Source: Fidelibacterota bacterium MT.SAG.3 | GTDB taxonomy: Bacteria > Fidelibacterota > SORT01 | DNA: 39,317 bases | Direction: 5' to 3' | Assembly (NCBI GenBank): GCA_004402895.1 | Contig: SORT01000014.1 | Location: 1 to 39,317, forward strand | Shown here: positions 18,001 to 24,548 of the stretch, piece after piece | Position numbering within the stretch: position 1 is the stretch's first letter | How the letters are laid out: the number at the start of each line of letters is the position of its first letter | Notes under the pieces: generated by a model | What the model was told of the DNA's origin: nothing | What the model saw: only the letters and a program-made list of their open reading frames with translations | Database searches by the model: none | Translations under genes and position numbers: made by a program

Positions 18001-18078
18001 GTATTTCTTAAAGAGACAGCGAGTATAGCGGCAAGTTTTGCAACAGTTATTTTTGTAATATCCCAATCATCAAAATGA
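15061..18078 (+). CDS. Polysaccharide export protein with eight SLBB domains
   Basis: The large exported protein has 1005 residues from TTG 15061. An N-terminal signal (VFILLMFLSISSPLLAQ) is followed by a charged helical stretch (SEAEIKEQLIRSGMSDAEI). After an acidic linker comes a poly-export domain (PLGPGDEIVLTLWG...GKILIPDIGQVVITG). At least eight SLBB repeats follow, each opening with a strand like VTIRGQVKNPGRY and a later LL.KAGG. A last hydrophobic helix (SIAASFATVIFVI) is near the C-terminus. Wza-type proteins have two or three SLBB domains, so this is an expanded form; long versions occur in FCB bacteria. It likely forms a periplasm-spanning or outer-membrane conduit for polysaccharide. 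The only good ribosome binding site lies before an in-frame ATC at 15025, so the true N-terminus may be 12 residues longer. Confidence 0.88.
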   Translation: MHSERLHKQLFSVTSVFILLMFLSISSPLLAQTESGRSKAQKEALKEQIIISGKSEAEIKEQLIRSGMSDAEIQSHMESLQKSDQLPDSLDLVLFESIADTADTADVAKEEFDELSQFDEFDDIEEEIPILIEEPIAEEVLRPFGYEIFNLSPKTFEPLEGGPVDPNYPLGPGDEIVLTLWGDTEQFHRLRIDREGKILIPDIGQVVITGLTLERAEEKIKNRLSGVYSGLDPFSGSQSTFFDLSMGKLRSIRIFIMGEVKRPGGYTMRATVTAFNALYYGGGPNQRGSLRNIRIIRDGKTINRMDLYSYLLYGKTEEDMRLQDGDAIFVPIRGRMVAIKGEINAPAFYELKPWDKLRNLLSLARGLKATAYIDRIQIDRIVPFEERESYPQERKIIDIDYKSYIKDKDKDFQLVDGDVISVFSILDVKMNLVNIAGSVTRPGTYEWNEEMRLTDLIEKADGVLGEIYLDRVDITRTKLDLTKQLIRIDLGLAMSGDSTQNLLLQELDEVRIYSIHEIEGSYSVTIRGQVKNPGRYPLLEDMNLYDLLFKAGGMLDPAYMKNTYLERADIIRIGDNSLKKDLITFNLGKLLDGDQNENIGLQNQDEIFIYSMTDVEGQPSVRVSGHVKRPGRYRFQDNMTIYDLLFKAGGMLDEDFRKETYLERADLLRLNDDGITRTTIPIHIGHVLLRDPKENIHLIDNDELIVYDIFTVERKKFVTITGRVKRPGQIELTDGMSLKDLLMRAGGYTNDAFRFHAEVARIDPFNLSEKSLADIIKVELPKTLSEVRLGDQGFLLKEYDRITIMRHPNWQLQRTVTISGEVNFPGEYSLKDKDEKLSDLVKRAGGMSSEAFEEGARFTRDGQRVIFDLNKALKSNSSKDDIVLRPGDSITIPNNPMVVSLSGALQTPGLLKYIPEKKSMYYIDRVGGFVKDADRRSVLITRANGRVDVGIKRFWWDPKVNEGDQIRVALKEKKEPFDMSVFLKETASIAASFATVIFVISQSSK

Positions 18079-18396
18079 ATACTTTGGTATCTCAGTTAAA
18101 ACCCCATTTTATCCAACGATTTGTTAAATTATTAGTAAGTTAAGTAATTGTTTCTTTTGATTATCAAAGAATCGCTTTTGATGGTTTATATCTCCATATA
18201 GTAATTCCGATGCTATTCAGACACCGATTCCGATTCAGTTCGAACACTTTGTCCTCGTCGCGCATTGCCTCACGTAAAATTGCACTTTAAGAAAGCTGTT
18301 GCCTCACTGGAAAAGTAACCCAATACTTAAGATAAATAAGAGGAGGGTATTTTAATGAGGTTAGCGATGAGTTAATAACGAGAACATAGTTGTTGA
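18079..18396. other. Gene-free interval
   Basis: There is no ORF or clear terminator after the SLBB gene, only a weak ATCAAA/TTTGAT pairing near 18165-18185 without a T-run. It leads into two transposase remnants. Confidence 0.4.
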
Positions 18397-18488
18397 TACA
18401 AATAGTTCGACGATATCAGGAATCCAGCCGCATGCAAAAAAGATCGATCCTAGATGAATTTGTCGTATCCACCTTTTATTCCAATGGG
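18397..18488 (+). mobile_element. Transposase N-terminal remnant
   Basis: One frame reads QIVRRYQESSRMQKRSILDE followed by FVVSTFYS. This resembles the start of integrase-type transposases (…RYR.SSR..K..ILDEFV..TGYHRK). It breaks off at about 18486, where the next IS remnant begins, as if that element inserted here. A Shine-Dalgarno-like GAGGAGGG lies near 18341. The identification rests on about 25 residues. Confidence 0.45.
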
Positions 18489-18729
18489 GTGTATATACCC
18501 CAAACCTTCATGGACAATTTTTAGTATATTGCGAAGGTATAAATGGAGGTAATTTTCTATAAAAACGGAAGTCAGGGAAGAACTTAGGATAAGACGGATT
18601 TGCAATATTCTTAAAATAGCCCGCCTGTGTGGTAATGTAGCTAAAGTTTGCAGTGAGTTTGCAGTCCTGAGGTCCTATCGAGAGAAAAGAAAGCCAACTA
18701 AGATATTGAATACACTGGAAATAGCTTAA
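18489..18729 (+). mobile_element. Degraded IS, 5' end and transposase helix-turn-helix (copy A)
   Basis: This has the same 5' leader as 21330-21452 in opposite orientation (ACCTTCATGGAC, then TTTTAGTATATTG, then GGTATAAATGGAGGTAATT). The transposase frame (18562-18729) reads TEVREELRIRRICNILKIAR, then LCGNVAKVCSEFAV, a helix-turn-helix of the type that begins IS3/IS481-like transposases. It ends in frame debris and a stop at 18727. The start codon is ATA here where copy B has ATG. No catalytic DDE domain remains. Confidence 0.6.
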
Positions 18730-19070
18730 TAGTAGCAAAAAATTCTCTCGTTATACCTGGTACAGAAAATGGGGGCGGGGCATTTGACACCTAAAAATCA
18801 ATGAAATCTGTCCGAACAGAAGTGACCACTTCTTTAGGGCCAGGTCTGATAGCCCGATCAGAGCGCGAACATCATAAGAGAATGCTATGAGAGTGATTAC
18901 AATGCAGGGAAGCTCGCAAATACAGATAATATTCTTGCAATTTAGACATGGCGCATTAATTTAAACTTGCGAATTGTTTTTCAGGGAATAAACTTTTTTG
19001 AGAAGAATGACGATAACACGAATATCATAGTTTATTCAGAAATACTGTATTACTAAAGGGAAGAAACAAG
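18730..19070. other. Interval without recognised genes
   Basis: This is probably the rest of the decayed IS. It contains a G-rich tract (GGGGGCGGGGC at 18771-18781). There is no clear promoter before the PEP mutase fragment; AGGGAAGAAACAAG precedes its ATG at 19071. Confidence 0.35.
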
Positions 19071-19958
19071 ATGAAGAAAGTTTATGTAGGTATGGCAGCT
19101 GATCTAATTCACCCTGGACATTTAAACATAATAATGGAAGCAAAACAACTCGGATACGTCATTGTTGGCTTATTAACTGATGAAGCCATAGCTAGTTATA
19201 AACGTATTCCATTTCTTTCATATGATCAAAGGAAACTGATTGTAGAAAATATAAAAGGCGTTGATGAAGTAATATCTCAAAAAACTTTAGATTATGTACC
19301 TAATCTTAAGAAAATAAAACCTGATTATGTCGTCCATGGAGATGACTGGAAGATTGGAATACAAAAAGAAGTTCGTCGAGAGGTGATCGATACCATTAAA
19401 GCGTGGGGTGGAAAATTGGTAGAGACAGCCTATACAAAAGGAATATCATCAACACAACTAATAAGAGCAGTGACAGAAAGGGGTATTACTCCCGATAAAA
19501 GGCTTAAGAGTTTGAAGATACTATTGAATATAAAGCCTATTTTAAGATCGCTCGAAGCTCATAATGGGGTAACCGGATTAATTGTAAATAATACAAAAAT
19601 AGAACGTAATGGTGAAACAAGAGAATTTGATATCATTTGGTTAAGCAGCTTGACACTTTCGACTGCAAAAGGTAAACCAGATACTGAGATAGTTGATTTT
19701 TCCTCTAGGTTTCAAATTATCGAGGAGATACTAGAAGTAACTACAAAGCCCATAATAGTGGACGGAGATACAGGAGGGAATACGGAACAATTTAAATTTC
19801 GTGTAAGGACGTTAGAGCGGCTTGGTGTATCGGCGATAATTATAGAAGATAAAGTCGGATTGAAACGTAATTCATTGTTTGGAACGAACGTAAAACAAGA
19901 ACAGGAGACCATTGAAAATTTCTGCGAAAAGATTCGAGAGGGAAATATATCACATTAG
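19071..19958 (+). pseudogene. Cytidylyltransferase-PEP mutase fusion, truncated at the C-terminus
   Basis: The 295-residue frame has an N-terminal nucleotidyltransferase domain (1-130) with HPGH at 14-17 and ISSTQLIR near 125-132. A phosphoenolpyruvate phosphomutase domain follows. The latter keeps [30 protein letters not shown] and the PepM hallmark EDK-X5-NS ([10 protein letters not shown], 259-268). PEP mutase makes the C-P bond of phosphonopyruvate in phosphonate synthesis; fused forms are normally about 430 residues. The sequence ends after FCEKIREGN, where it joins a copy of the small gene seen at the window start, so about 140 residues of the barrel are missing. It is almost certainly inactive as a mutase; the nucleotidyltransferase half could still fold. 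No Ppd or aminotransferase partner is near. Confidence 0.8.
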
Positions 19959-20133
19959 CGTAAGTAGTTATAGAGAGTTAGGTACTGTCACGAAATTTTT
20001 TAATCAGTTTAACGTAATTGAAATTAATGCTGGGAAGAGAGTAGTGATACCAAGTACCGAAGAATCAAAACTCGATGAATGGTATAAATTATGTGAAGAC
20101 CTAATTAAGAAGGAAGTTTTGATTAAGGCTTAA
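19938..20133 (+). pseudogene. 3' part of a second copy of the small gene at 1-165
   Basis: From 19938 the sequence is identical to the inverted start of the window and encodes [18 protein letters not shown]. It continues KFFNQFNVIEINAGKRVV... and ends LIKKEVLIKA at 20133. The apparent ATG at 19912 lies inside the PEP mutase frame, so its first nine residues are out-of-frame PEP mutase sequence. The 5' end of the gene with its ribosome binding site is missing. This fragment shows what the missing C-terminus of the gene at 1-165 probably looks like: about 56 more residues, with no membrane segment. Confidence 0.75.
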
Positions 20134-20248
20134 GTTTTAACTTTCTGTTCAACTGGAGTTAGTGAAAGGTGTAGTTTAATAATTTAGTTGCACTAAGTTT
20201 ATCATGACTAGCAAAATGAAAAATTTTGTTAAGTATTATAAATTCTTT

Positions 20249-20875
20249 TTAATTGAAGTAACTCAATTCAAGGCCGGCTCTGATTGGTATCAAAACACTT
20301 GAAATATTTTCATCAGTTCTCACATAGTCTAAATAATCAGCGACTTCTATAGCATGAGAAATAGCATTATCCGCCACTATCAGTGCTGGTTTTACCAGTT
20401 TTGTCGAGATTAGTTTAATATAATAGATATATTCGTCCTTGGTCGCGTCAATAAACACAAAATCAAATTTTTCATCTATGTTTTGTAATAATACTAAAGC
20501 CTCTCCATTCAATAGATTAATATTTTTGAGGTTGGCTTTTTTGAAGTATTCACGCGCTATGCTAGCATGATTACTATTTCTTTCAATTGTTAATACTTTC
20601 CCTTTATTTTCTCTAGCTGCTAAGGCTAACCATATCGTTGAATAACCTACACCGGTTCCTATTTCAAGAATATTTTTGGCTCCACTTGTTTTAACAAGTA
20701 TCGAAAATAACTTTCCGACTTGTTCGTCCACATTAGGAATAGAATTATCAATGCAATATTTGTCAATCTCTTCTAACAAATTACTGCCCGCCATGTCTTC
20801 CTTCATATCTTCGGTCAACTTATCGAACTCCTCTCTAAAGATGGCTTCTTTAATTTTTAGTTTCGAGTTATCCAA
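20249..20875 (-). CDS. SAM-dependent O-methyltransferase
   Basis: A class I methyltransferase of 208 residues in the catechol/caffeoyl-CoA O-methyltransferase group. Motif I is EIGTGVGYS (71-79) and the motif II acidic residue lies in VLTIERN. FVFIDATKDEYIYY carries the Asp that binds the divalent metal, and LIVADNAISHA matches the usual ADNVLWHG-like strand. The target molecule is unknown. The ATG at 20873-20875 overlaps the end of the upstream lipoprotein gene by 19 bases, so translation is probably coupled. The pair sits between two inverted copies of a degraded IS, on the opposite strand to the PEP mutase fragment. Confidence 0.88.
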   Translation of the reverse strand: MDNSKLKIKEAIFREEFDKLTEDMKEDMAGSNLLEEIDKYCIDNSIPNVDEQVGKLFSILVKTSGAKNILEIGTGVGYSTIWLALAARENKGKVLTIERNSNHASIAREYFKKANLKNINLLNGEALVLLQNIDEKFDFVFIDATKDEYIYYIKLISTKLVKPALIVADNAISHAIEVADYLDYVRTDENISSVLIPIRAGLELSYFN

Positions 20876-21249
20876 ATCTGTTTTGGATACTTTATTTCCA
20901 TTTGTGCAACTCCCTCTTGAGATCGGATCTTGCCAGTCACACAGATTGATTCATATAAGTAATAAACTTCTGGAGGTGAATCAAAATTAATTCGATCGTT
21001 ACCCAAAATAACAATTAAAAATAATGGATTAGAGTATGGTCTATCAATACTCAAAAAAGTTTGATGTCCACGGCCAGATGAAACAAAGCGCGATTCAACA
21101 ACTTTTCCACAAACAGTTTTAACATCGCCAATATGATTATGGGCTTCAATTGCTCGAACATATCCTTCTGGTGCTTCTACCCTTTCTTTTCCACAGGAAT
21201 AAGCAAATAAGAATATAAGAGCAAGTATTAAAGATTTCTTTAGAGTCAC
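20857..21249 (-). CDS. Small lipoprotein with OB-fold-like domain
   Basis: The 130-residue protein has a lipoprotein signal (LILALIFLFAYSC, lipidated Cys at 19). A domain of about 95 residues follows: VRAIEAHNHIGDVKTVCGKV, TFLSIDRPYSNP, FLIVILGNDRINF and ICVTGKIRSQEGVAQMEI. The strand order and the GKV/VTGKI elements resemble OB-fold nucleic-acid-binding-like lipoproteins found in FCB genomes. Its function is unknown; the location would be the outer-membrane or cytoplasmic-membrane surface. It overlaps the O-methyltransferase gene by 19 bases and is likely co-transcribed. Its upstream flank runs into the inverted IS copy B. Confidence 0.7.
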   Translation of the reverse strand: MTLKKSLILALIFLFAYSCGKERVEAPEGYVRAIEAHNHIGDVKTVCGKVVESRFVSSGRGHQTFLSIDRPYSNPLFLIVILGNDRINFDSPPEVYYLYESICVTGKIRSQEGVAQMEIKYPKQIWITRN

Positions 21250-21329
21250 ATTCTATTTCTCATTAATTATCTTAATTTTTGTTATAGTCTTATCTTTCCA
21301 CTTATCCCACACCTAATCTGTCATTTCAA

Positions 21330-21452
21330 TTTTATTATTCTAATCCTTCTGATCCGCAGTTCATCTCTGACTTCTGCTATCATAAATAATTACCTCCATT
21401 TATACCTTAGCAATATACTAAAAGTGTCCATGAAGGTCTGGGGTATCTACAC
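21330..21452 (-). mobile_element. Degraded IS, 5' end (copy B, inverted relative to copy A)
   Basis: Read on the minus strand, this aligns over about 120 bases with 18489-18615. It keeps GGAGG and an ATG (21381-21383) opening MIAEVRDELRIRRIRIIKLK, which stops after 20 codons. Copy A has the equivalent EVREELRIRRI. Only the leader and first transposase codons remain. With copy A it brackets about 2.7 kb carrying the PEP mutase fragment, the methyltransferase and the lipoprotein. Confidence 0.6.
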
Positions 21453-21620
21453 TATGTGTTTCATTTATTTCTCCCTATGAACGATCGAGCCGGTATCGGC
21501 GAAAATAAAATATTCCTCATAATGTATAAATAATTTCATTCATGTCAATATGTATCAAGGTGTGACTCTTTGAACATCTTGGGGCAAATAATTTTATCTA
21601 AACAAACAAATGATCAGAAA
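21453..21620. other. Short gene-free interval
   Basis: Nothing recognisable lies between IS copy B and the 3' end of the Y-family gene. Confidence 0.4.
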
Positions 21621-22781
21621 TTACAACCAAGCCGCTTTGAGGAGAGCGCCCTCTCCGAAGCGCGCGCGTATTGAATCGAGCGCTCTGTTGAATGAAATTT
21701 GTTTTTTCCTTTCAGCACTTTCATCGAAGAGTCCTATCTGCCCTGAAGAACGTGAAAAGCGCCGAGCTTCGATCTCTATCGTACGGATACGGATGCGCCG
21801 TTTCACCGTTCGTTCGAAAAGGTCCGAACCCGCGGCACAGAGATCGTCATCAAGAAAAAGCGGATGCCGCAGTTTCATGCTTCCGCGTTCCTCTTTTTCA
21901 TCGGAATAGATAACACGGATACGAAGTTCTCCCGCATTGGTATTTTTCTTCCTCAATTCATAACCGATGCGCAATATCATCTTTCCCAATGAGGCAAGAA
22001 GTTGATTCCAATCGTTCGTGTCTTCATCGAAACTGATCTCCTCCCGGAGAGAGGGTTCAACACTTGGAAGACGCACGGGGGACGTGTCAACGGCATTCGA
22101 TTGGCGATGAACAAGGCCCCCCTTCTCTCCGAGCAGCATGACGAGATGCTCTAATGAGAGCGCCGCCACCTGACCGATCTTCAGAAGGTTAACCTCCCTG
22201 AGCGCTTCAAACACCAATTTGCGGACGACCGGGAGCTTGTGAACGTTGTACGGACTGATAAAAGAGGCTTCTTCACCCGTTCGGATCTCCCGTATGCTGA
22301 GCGGTTTCGTAACGGATGAAGCTATGCGGCTTGTAAGTTTGTTACTTGCCACGCCGATAGCGGTATCAAGCGAAAGACGACGCTGTATCTCTTTTTGAAT
22401 TTTCATGGCTGTATCGGTCGCCGGACCGAAAAGACGATCTGTTCCCGAAAGATCGAGATAAGAATTGCCCCAAAGATGAGGCTCGACAAGAGGCGTAAAA
22501 TTAGAATATATCTCCCACAAAGCCTTCGATGCGCGCCTGTAAAGCCTTCCGTTAGGCGGCAAAAGCACTGCGGACGGTGAGAGTCTCACCGCTTGCTGAA
22601 GAGCCATCCCGGGGAATACGCCATCTGAACGAACCTCTTCTGATGCTGCAATGACAAGGCTCCGCGCGGAATTTACGGGCGCCACTATAACCGGTTTTCC
22701 TTTTAGTGATGAATCGGCTATCCTTTCGACCGCAATGGGGAATGCGGGTACCTGAACTGCTGATATATGTCTTTCGATCAT
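21621..22781 (-). CDS. Y-family DNA polymerase homologue lacking catalytic carboxylates, ImuB-like
   Basis: The 386-residue protein has the Y-family palm/finger/thumb outline. The N-terminal strand AVQVPAFPIAVE replaces the usual DxDAFFASVE. FPGMALQQA corresponds to the usual GMxxxxA finger region. FTPLVEPHLWGNSYLDLSG replaces the VEPLSIDEAYLDVTG catalytic strand. A thumb and little-finger-like region follow. The metal-binding residues align as Q10, G105 and N106 instead of Asp, Asp and Glu, so polymerase activity is not expected. QIGLF (348-352) fits the beta-clamp-binding QxxLF consensus. This combination is known for ImuB, the non-catalytic adaptor of the ImuA-ImuB-DnaE2 mutasome; here neither imuA nor dnaE2 is adjacent and the protein is shorter than ImuB. 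It is likely a DNA-damage tolerance adaptor. Confidence 0.75.
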   Translation of the reverse strand: MIERHISAVQVPAFPIAVERIADSSLKGKPVIVAPVNSARSLVIAASEEVRSDGVFPGMALQQAVRLSPSAVLLPPNGRLYRRASKALWEIYSNFTPLVEPHLWGNSYLDLSGTDRLFGPATDTAMKIQKEIQRRLSLDTAIGVASNKLTSRIASSVTKPLSIREIRTGEEASFISPYNVHKLPVVRKLVFEALREVNLLKIGQVAALSLEHLVMLLGEKGGLVHRQSNAVDTSPVRLPSVEPSLREEISFDEDTNDWNQLLASLGKMILRIGYELRKKNTNAGELRIRVIYSDEKEERGSMKLRHPLFLDDDLCAAGSDLFERTVKRRIRIRTIEIEARRFSRSSGQIGLFDESAERKKQISFNRALDSIRARFGEGALLKAAWL

Positions 22782-22805
22782 GTCATATACGCTTTTTGTT
22801 CACTT

Positions 22806-22834
22806 AATCTAACGCATATCCGCTGAGTTGTCAA
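22806..22834 (-). promoter_or_regulatory. Sigma-70 promoter for the Y-family gene
   Basis: The minus strand has TTGACA (22829-22834), a 17-base spacer and TAGATT (22806-22811), 25 bases before the ATG at 22779-22781. The -35 is perfect and the -10 matches at four of six positions. I saw no LexA-type palindrome over it. Confidence 0.65.
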
Positions 22835-22841
22835 GCGGTTT

Positions 22842-22872
22842 AATGCCGCATCAACTGTGTTGATACGGCATT
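22842..22872. repeat. Strong interrupted palindrome
   Basis: AATGCCG-C-ATCAAC, loop TGT, GTTGAT-A-CGGCATT gives 13 paired bases with one mismatch. TTGAC/GTCAA follows (22871-22883). No T-run is present on either strand. It lies between the TolB-like gene and the promoter of the Y-family gene and may act as an RNA hairpin or a REP-like element. Confidence 0.6.
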
Positions 22873-22958
22873 GACTACGTCAATGCACTCCAAAGGATTA
22901 TGATCGTAAATCCTGACTCGCGAAAAAAATAATGGAGCTATTTACCGAAAAGAAAAAC

Positions 22959-24164
22959 TTAGAATGATTTGTATATATCGGACAACCTGAATATATCGTA
23001 ATTACCATCGATAAACGCAGAAAATAGAATCTCCGGAACGCTTGGGTGAAAAGCTGCAAAATCTTCGTCAGCGGAATTGCTCGTAAGTTGAACGGCATAA
23101 CCGTCTGAAAGACGGTAGAGCCAGACATCATCATTGCCTGCCCTGTTCGATGTGAAAGCAATAAAATTACCATCGGGTGACCAGACAGGATTCTTTTCAT
23201 CCGAATCCCAATCCACAAGTAGTTCCGGATCCCCACCCGCGGAGGGCATTGTCCAGATATCGAATCTCCCGTTGAAGTTGGAATGAAAAATCAGAGTGGC
23301 ATCATCAGGGGAAAAGGAAGGGTGACCGTCCGAACCTTCACGCTGCAGCAGCGGAGCGCTGAGCGTATTCGTCATGTTAATCATCCAAATATCTGAATCG
23401 CCTTCTTCTTCCCGTTCGTAAACAAGTAAGTTTCCGGAATTGCTGCCGGAAGGAAAAAACGAGGCAATACCGTTATCTGATGTTAAGGTATCAACTTCTT
23501 CCGTAATTAAATCAAGCAGGTATAACTGATAGTTCCCCTCCCTGTTGGAAGAATATATAAGTTTGCTCTTGGCTGCCCAATAAAAGGGCATAATTTCTGA
23601 AGAAGGATTGTGCGAAAGATTAAGGTCATATTCTCGCGTAAAATGAATTCTAATGGAAAAGAGTTCCATGTTTCCTGTGCGTCGTGATTGGGCAATAATC
23701 CGTGTTGAATCAGGCAGATAAGTCGGTACGCTATTGAATAAATCAATTCCGTCCCTGCTCGTGATCCTTACCGTCCTGTTATCTTCTACTATGAATAACG
23801 AAGTGTCTGAGAATGTCCCTTCACCTCCCCACCATTTTACTACCAAAGTATATTCCTCTCCATGCTTATACTTGGATCTGTCTCCAAAATCAAATGCGGC
23901 TGTCTCTTTTTTATTCTCGAATCTTTTTTCTTCAACGTTCTCAATTTTATATAAAATACTGTCGACCTTGGAATTTGTAATTACAACTACCGACACTATG
24001 GATTTTCCGGAGACCATAAATCCTTCCAGCGGGTAAGAAATACTGATCGAGGAAATAACTTCTTCCACTCCAAACGGTTCATCTTCCGAACAGTTGGTTA
24101 TAAAAAAGAGAGCGGTAGCCACCGCTAAAATTCTCATATAAATTACTTTTAAGCGCTTTATCAT
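22959..24164 (-). CDS. Lipoprotein with Ig-like and TolB beta-propeller domains
   Basis: The 401-residue protein has a lipoprotein signal with lipobox FITNC (Cys 25). An Ig-like sandwich follows (about 35-130, ISISYPLEGFMVSGKSIVSV...). A TolB/WD40-like propeller fills the rest, with repeats such as HPSFSPDDATLIFHSNFNG, NPVWSPDGNFIAFTSNRAG and MPFYWAAKSKLIYSSNREG, each closed by D(I/V)W or a similar strand. Such proteins sit at the envelope and bind protein partners; a specific role cannot be given. The first ATG (24162-24164) lies seven bases after the 3' end of tRNA-Gly on the same strand and has no ribosome binding site. A second in-frame ATG at codon 10 gives a shorter signal peptide. Co-transcription with the tRNA is likely. 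Confidence 0.75.
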   Translation of the reverse strand: MIKRLKVIYMRILAVATALFFITNCSEDEPFGVEEVISSISISYPLEGFMVSGKSIVSVVVITNSKVDSILYKIENVEEKRFENKKETAAFDFGDRSKYKHGEEYTLVVKWWGGEGTFSDTSLFIVEDNRTVRITSRDGIDLFNSVPTYLPDSTRIIAQSRRTGNMELFSIRIHFTREYDLNLSHNPSSEIMPFYWAAKSKLIYSSNREGNYQLYLLDLITEEVDTLTSDNGIASFFPSGSNSGNLLVYEREEEGDSDIWMINMTNTLSAPLLQREGSDGHPSFSPDDATLIFHSNFNGRFDIWTMPSAGGDPELLVDWDSDEKNPVWSPDGNFIAFTSNRAGNDDVWLYRLSDGYAVQLTSNSADEDFAAFHPSVPEILFSAFIDGNYDIFRLSDIYKSF

Positions 24165-24171
24165 CTTATTG

Positions 24172-24244
<73 letters not shown>

Positions 24245-24382
24245 TTATATCTCACAATTTAATATAAACAGTTAATCGTCAAAAAAACAATCAGTAATGG
24301 GGATTATCTCAATTATCATGCGATATTTAAGAGGTTATCAACATGTTATTAACACAATTTGTCGTAAATTTCTAATTAATAC

Positions 24383-24438
24383 CACTATATATGGTATTTT
24401 TCTCTTGACTGCAAGTTTCAATGTTGCTATATTTAAGT
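24383..24438 (+). promoter_or_regulatory. Promoter of nrdJ with candidate NrdR boxes
   Basis: TTGACT (24405-24410), a 17-base spacer and TATATT (24428-24433) form a strong promoter. CACTATATATGGTA (24383-24396) matches 12 of 14 positions of CACTATATATAGTG, the NrdR-box pattern, just upstream of the -35. A weaker half-match, TGCTATATTTAAGT (24425-24438), lies 42 bases further, four helical turns away, over the -10. NrdR represses ribonucleotide reductase genes from paired boxes. ATACCA/TGGTAT around the first box could also form a small hairpin. Confidence 0.55.
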
Positions 24439-24548
24439 CTTAGTGGATTAGGTGTATTGTAACACAAATTATTTCACTTTATTAGAAACAGAATATATAT
24501 GCGTATCGAGAAATCTCTGTATGCATACCCACCGAAGAGGAAACGCGG

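Noticed and set aside
19912-20133. Independent 73-residue gene
   Set aside because: Its first codons are out-of-frame PEP mutase sequence, and the remainder is the 3' part of the gene seen intact at 1-165. It is a chimeric fragment.
24245-24548. Cobalamin riboswitch before nrdJ
   Set aside because: I searched for a B12-box-like element and long structured leader. The leader is only about 110 bases and no such element was seen.
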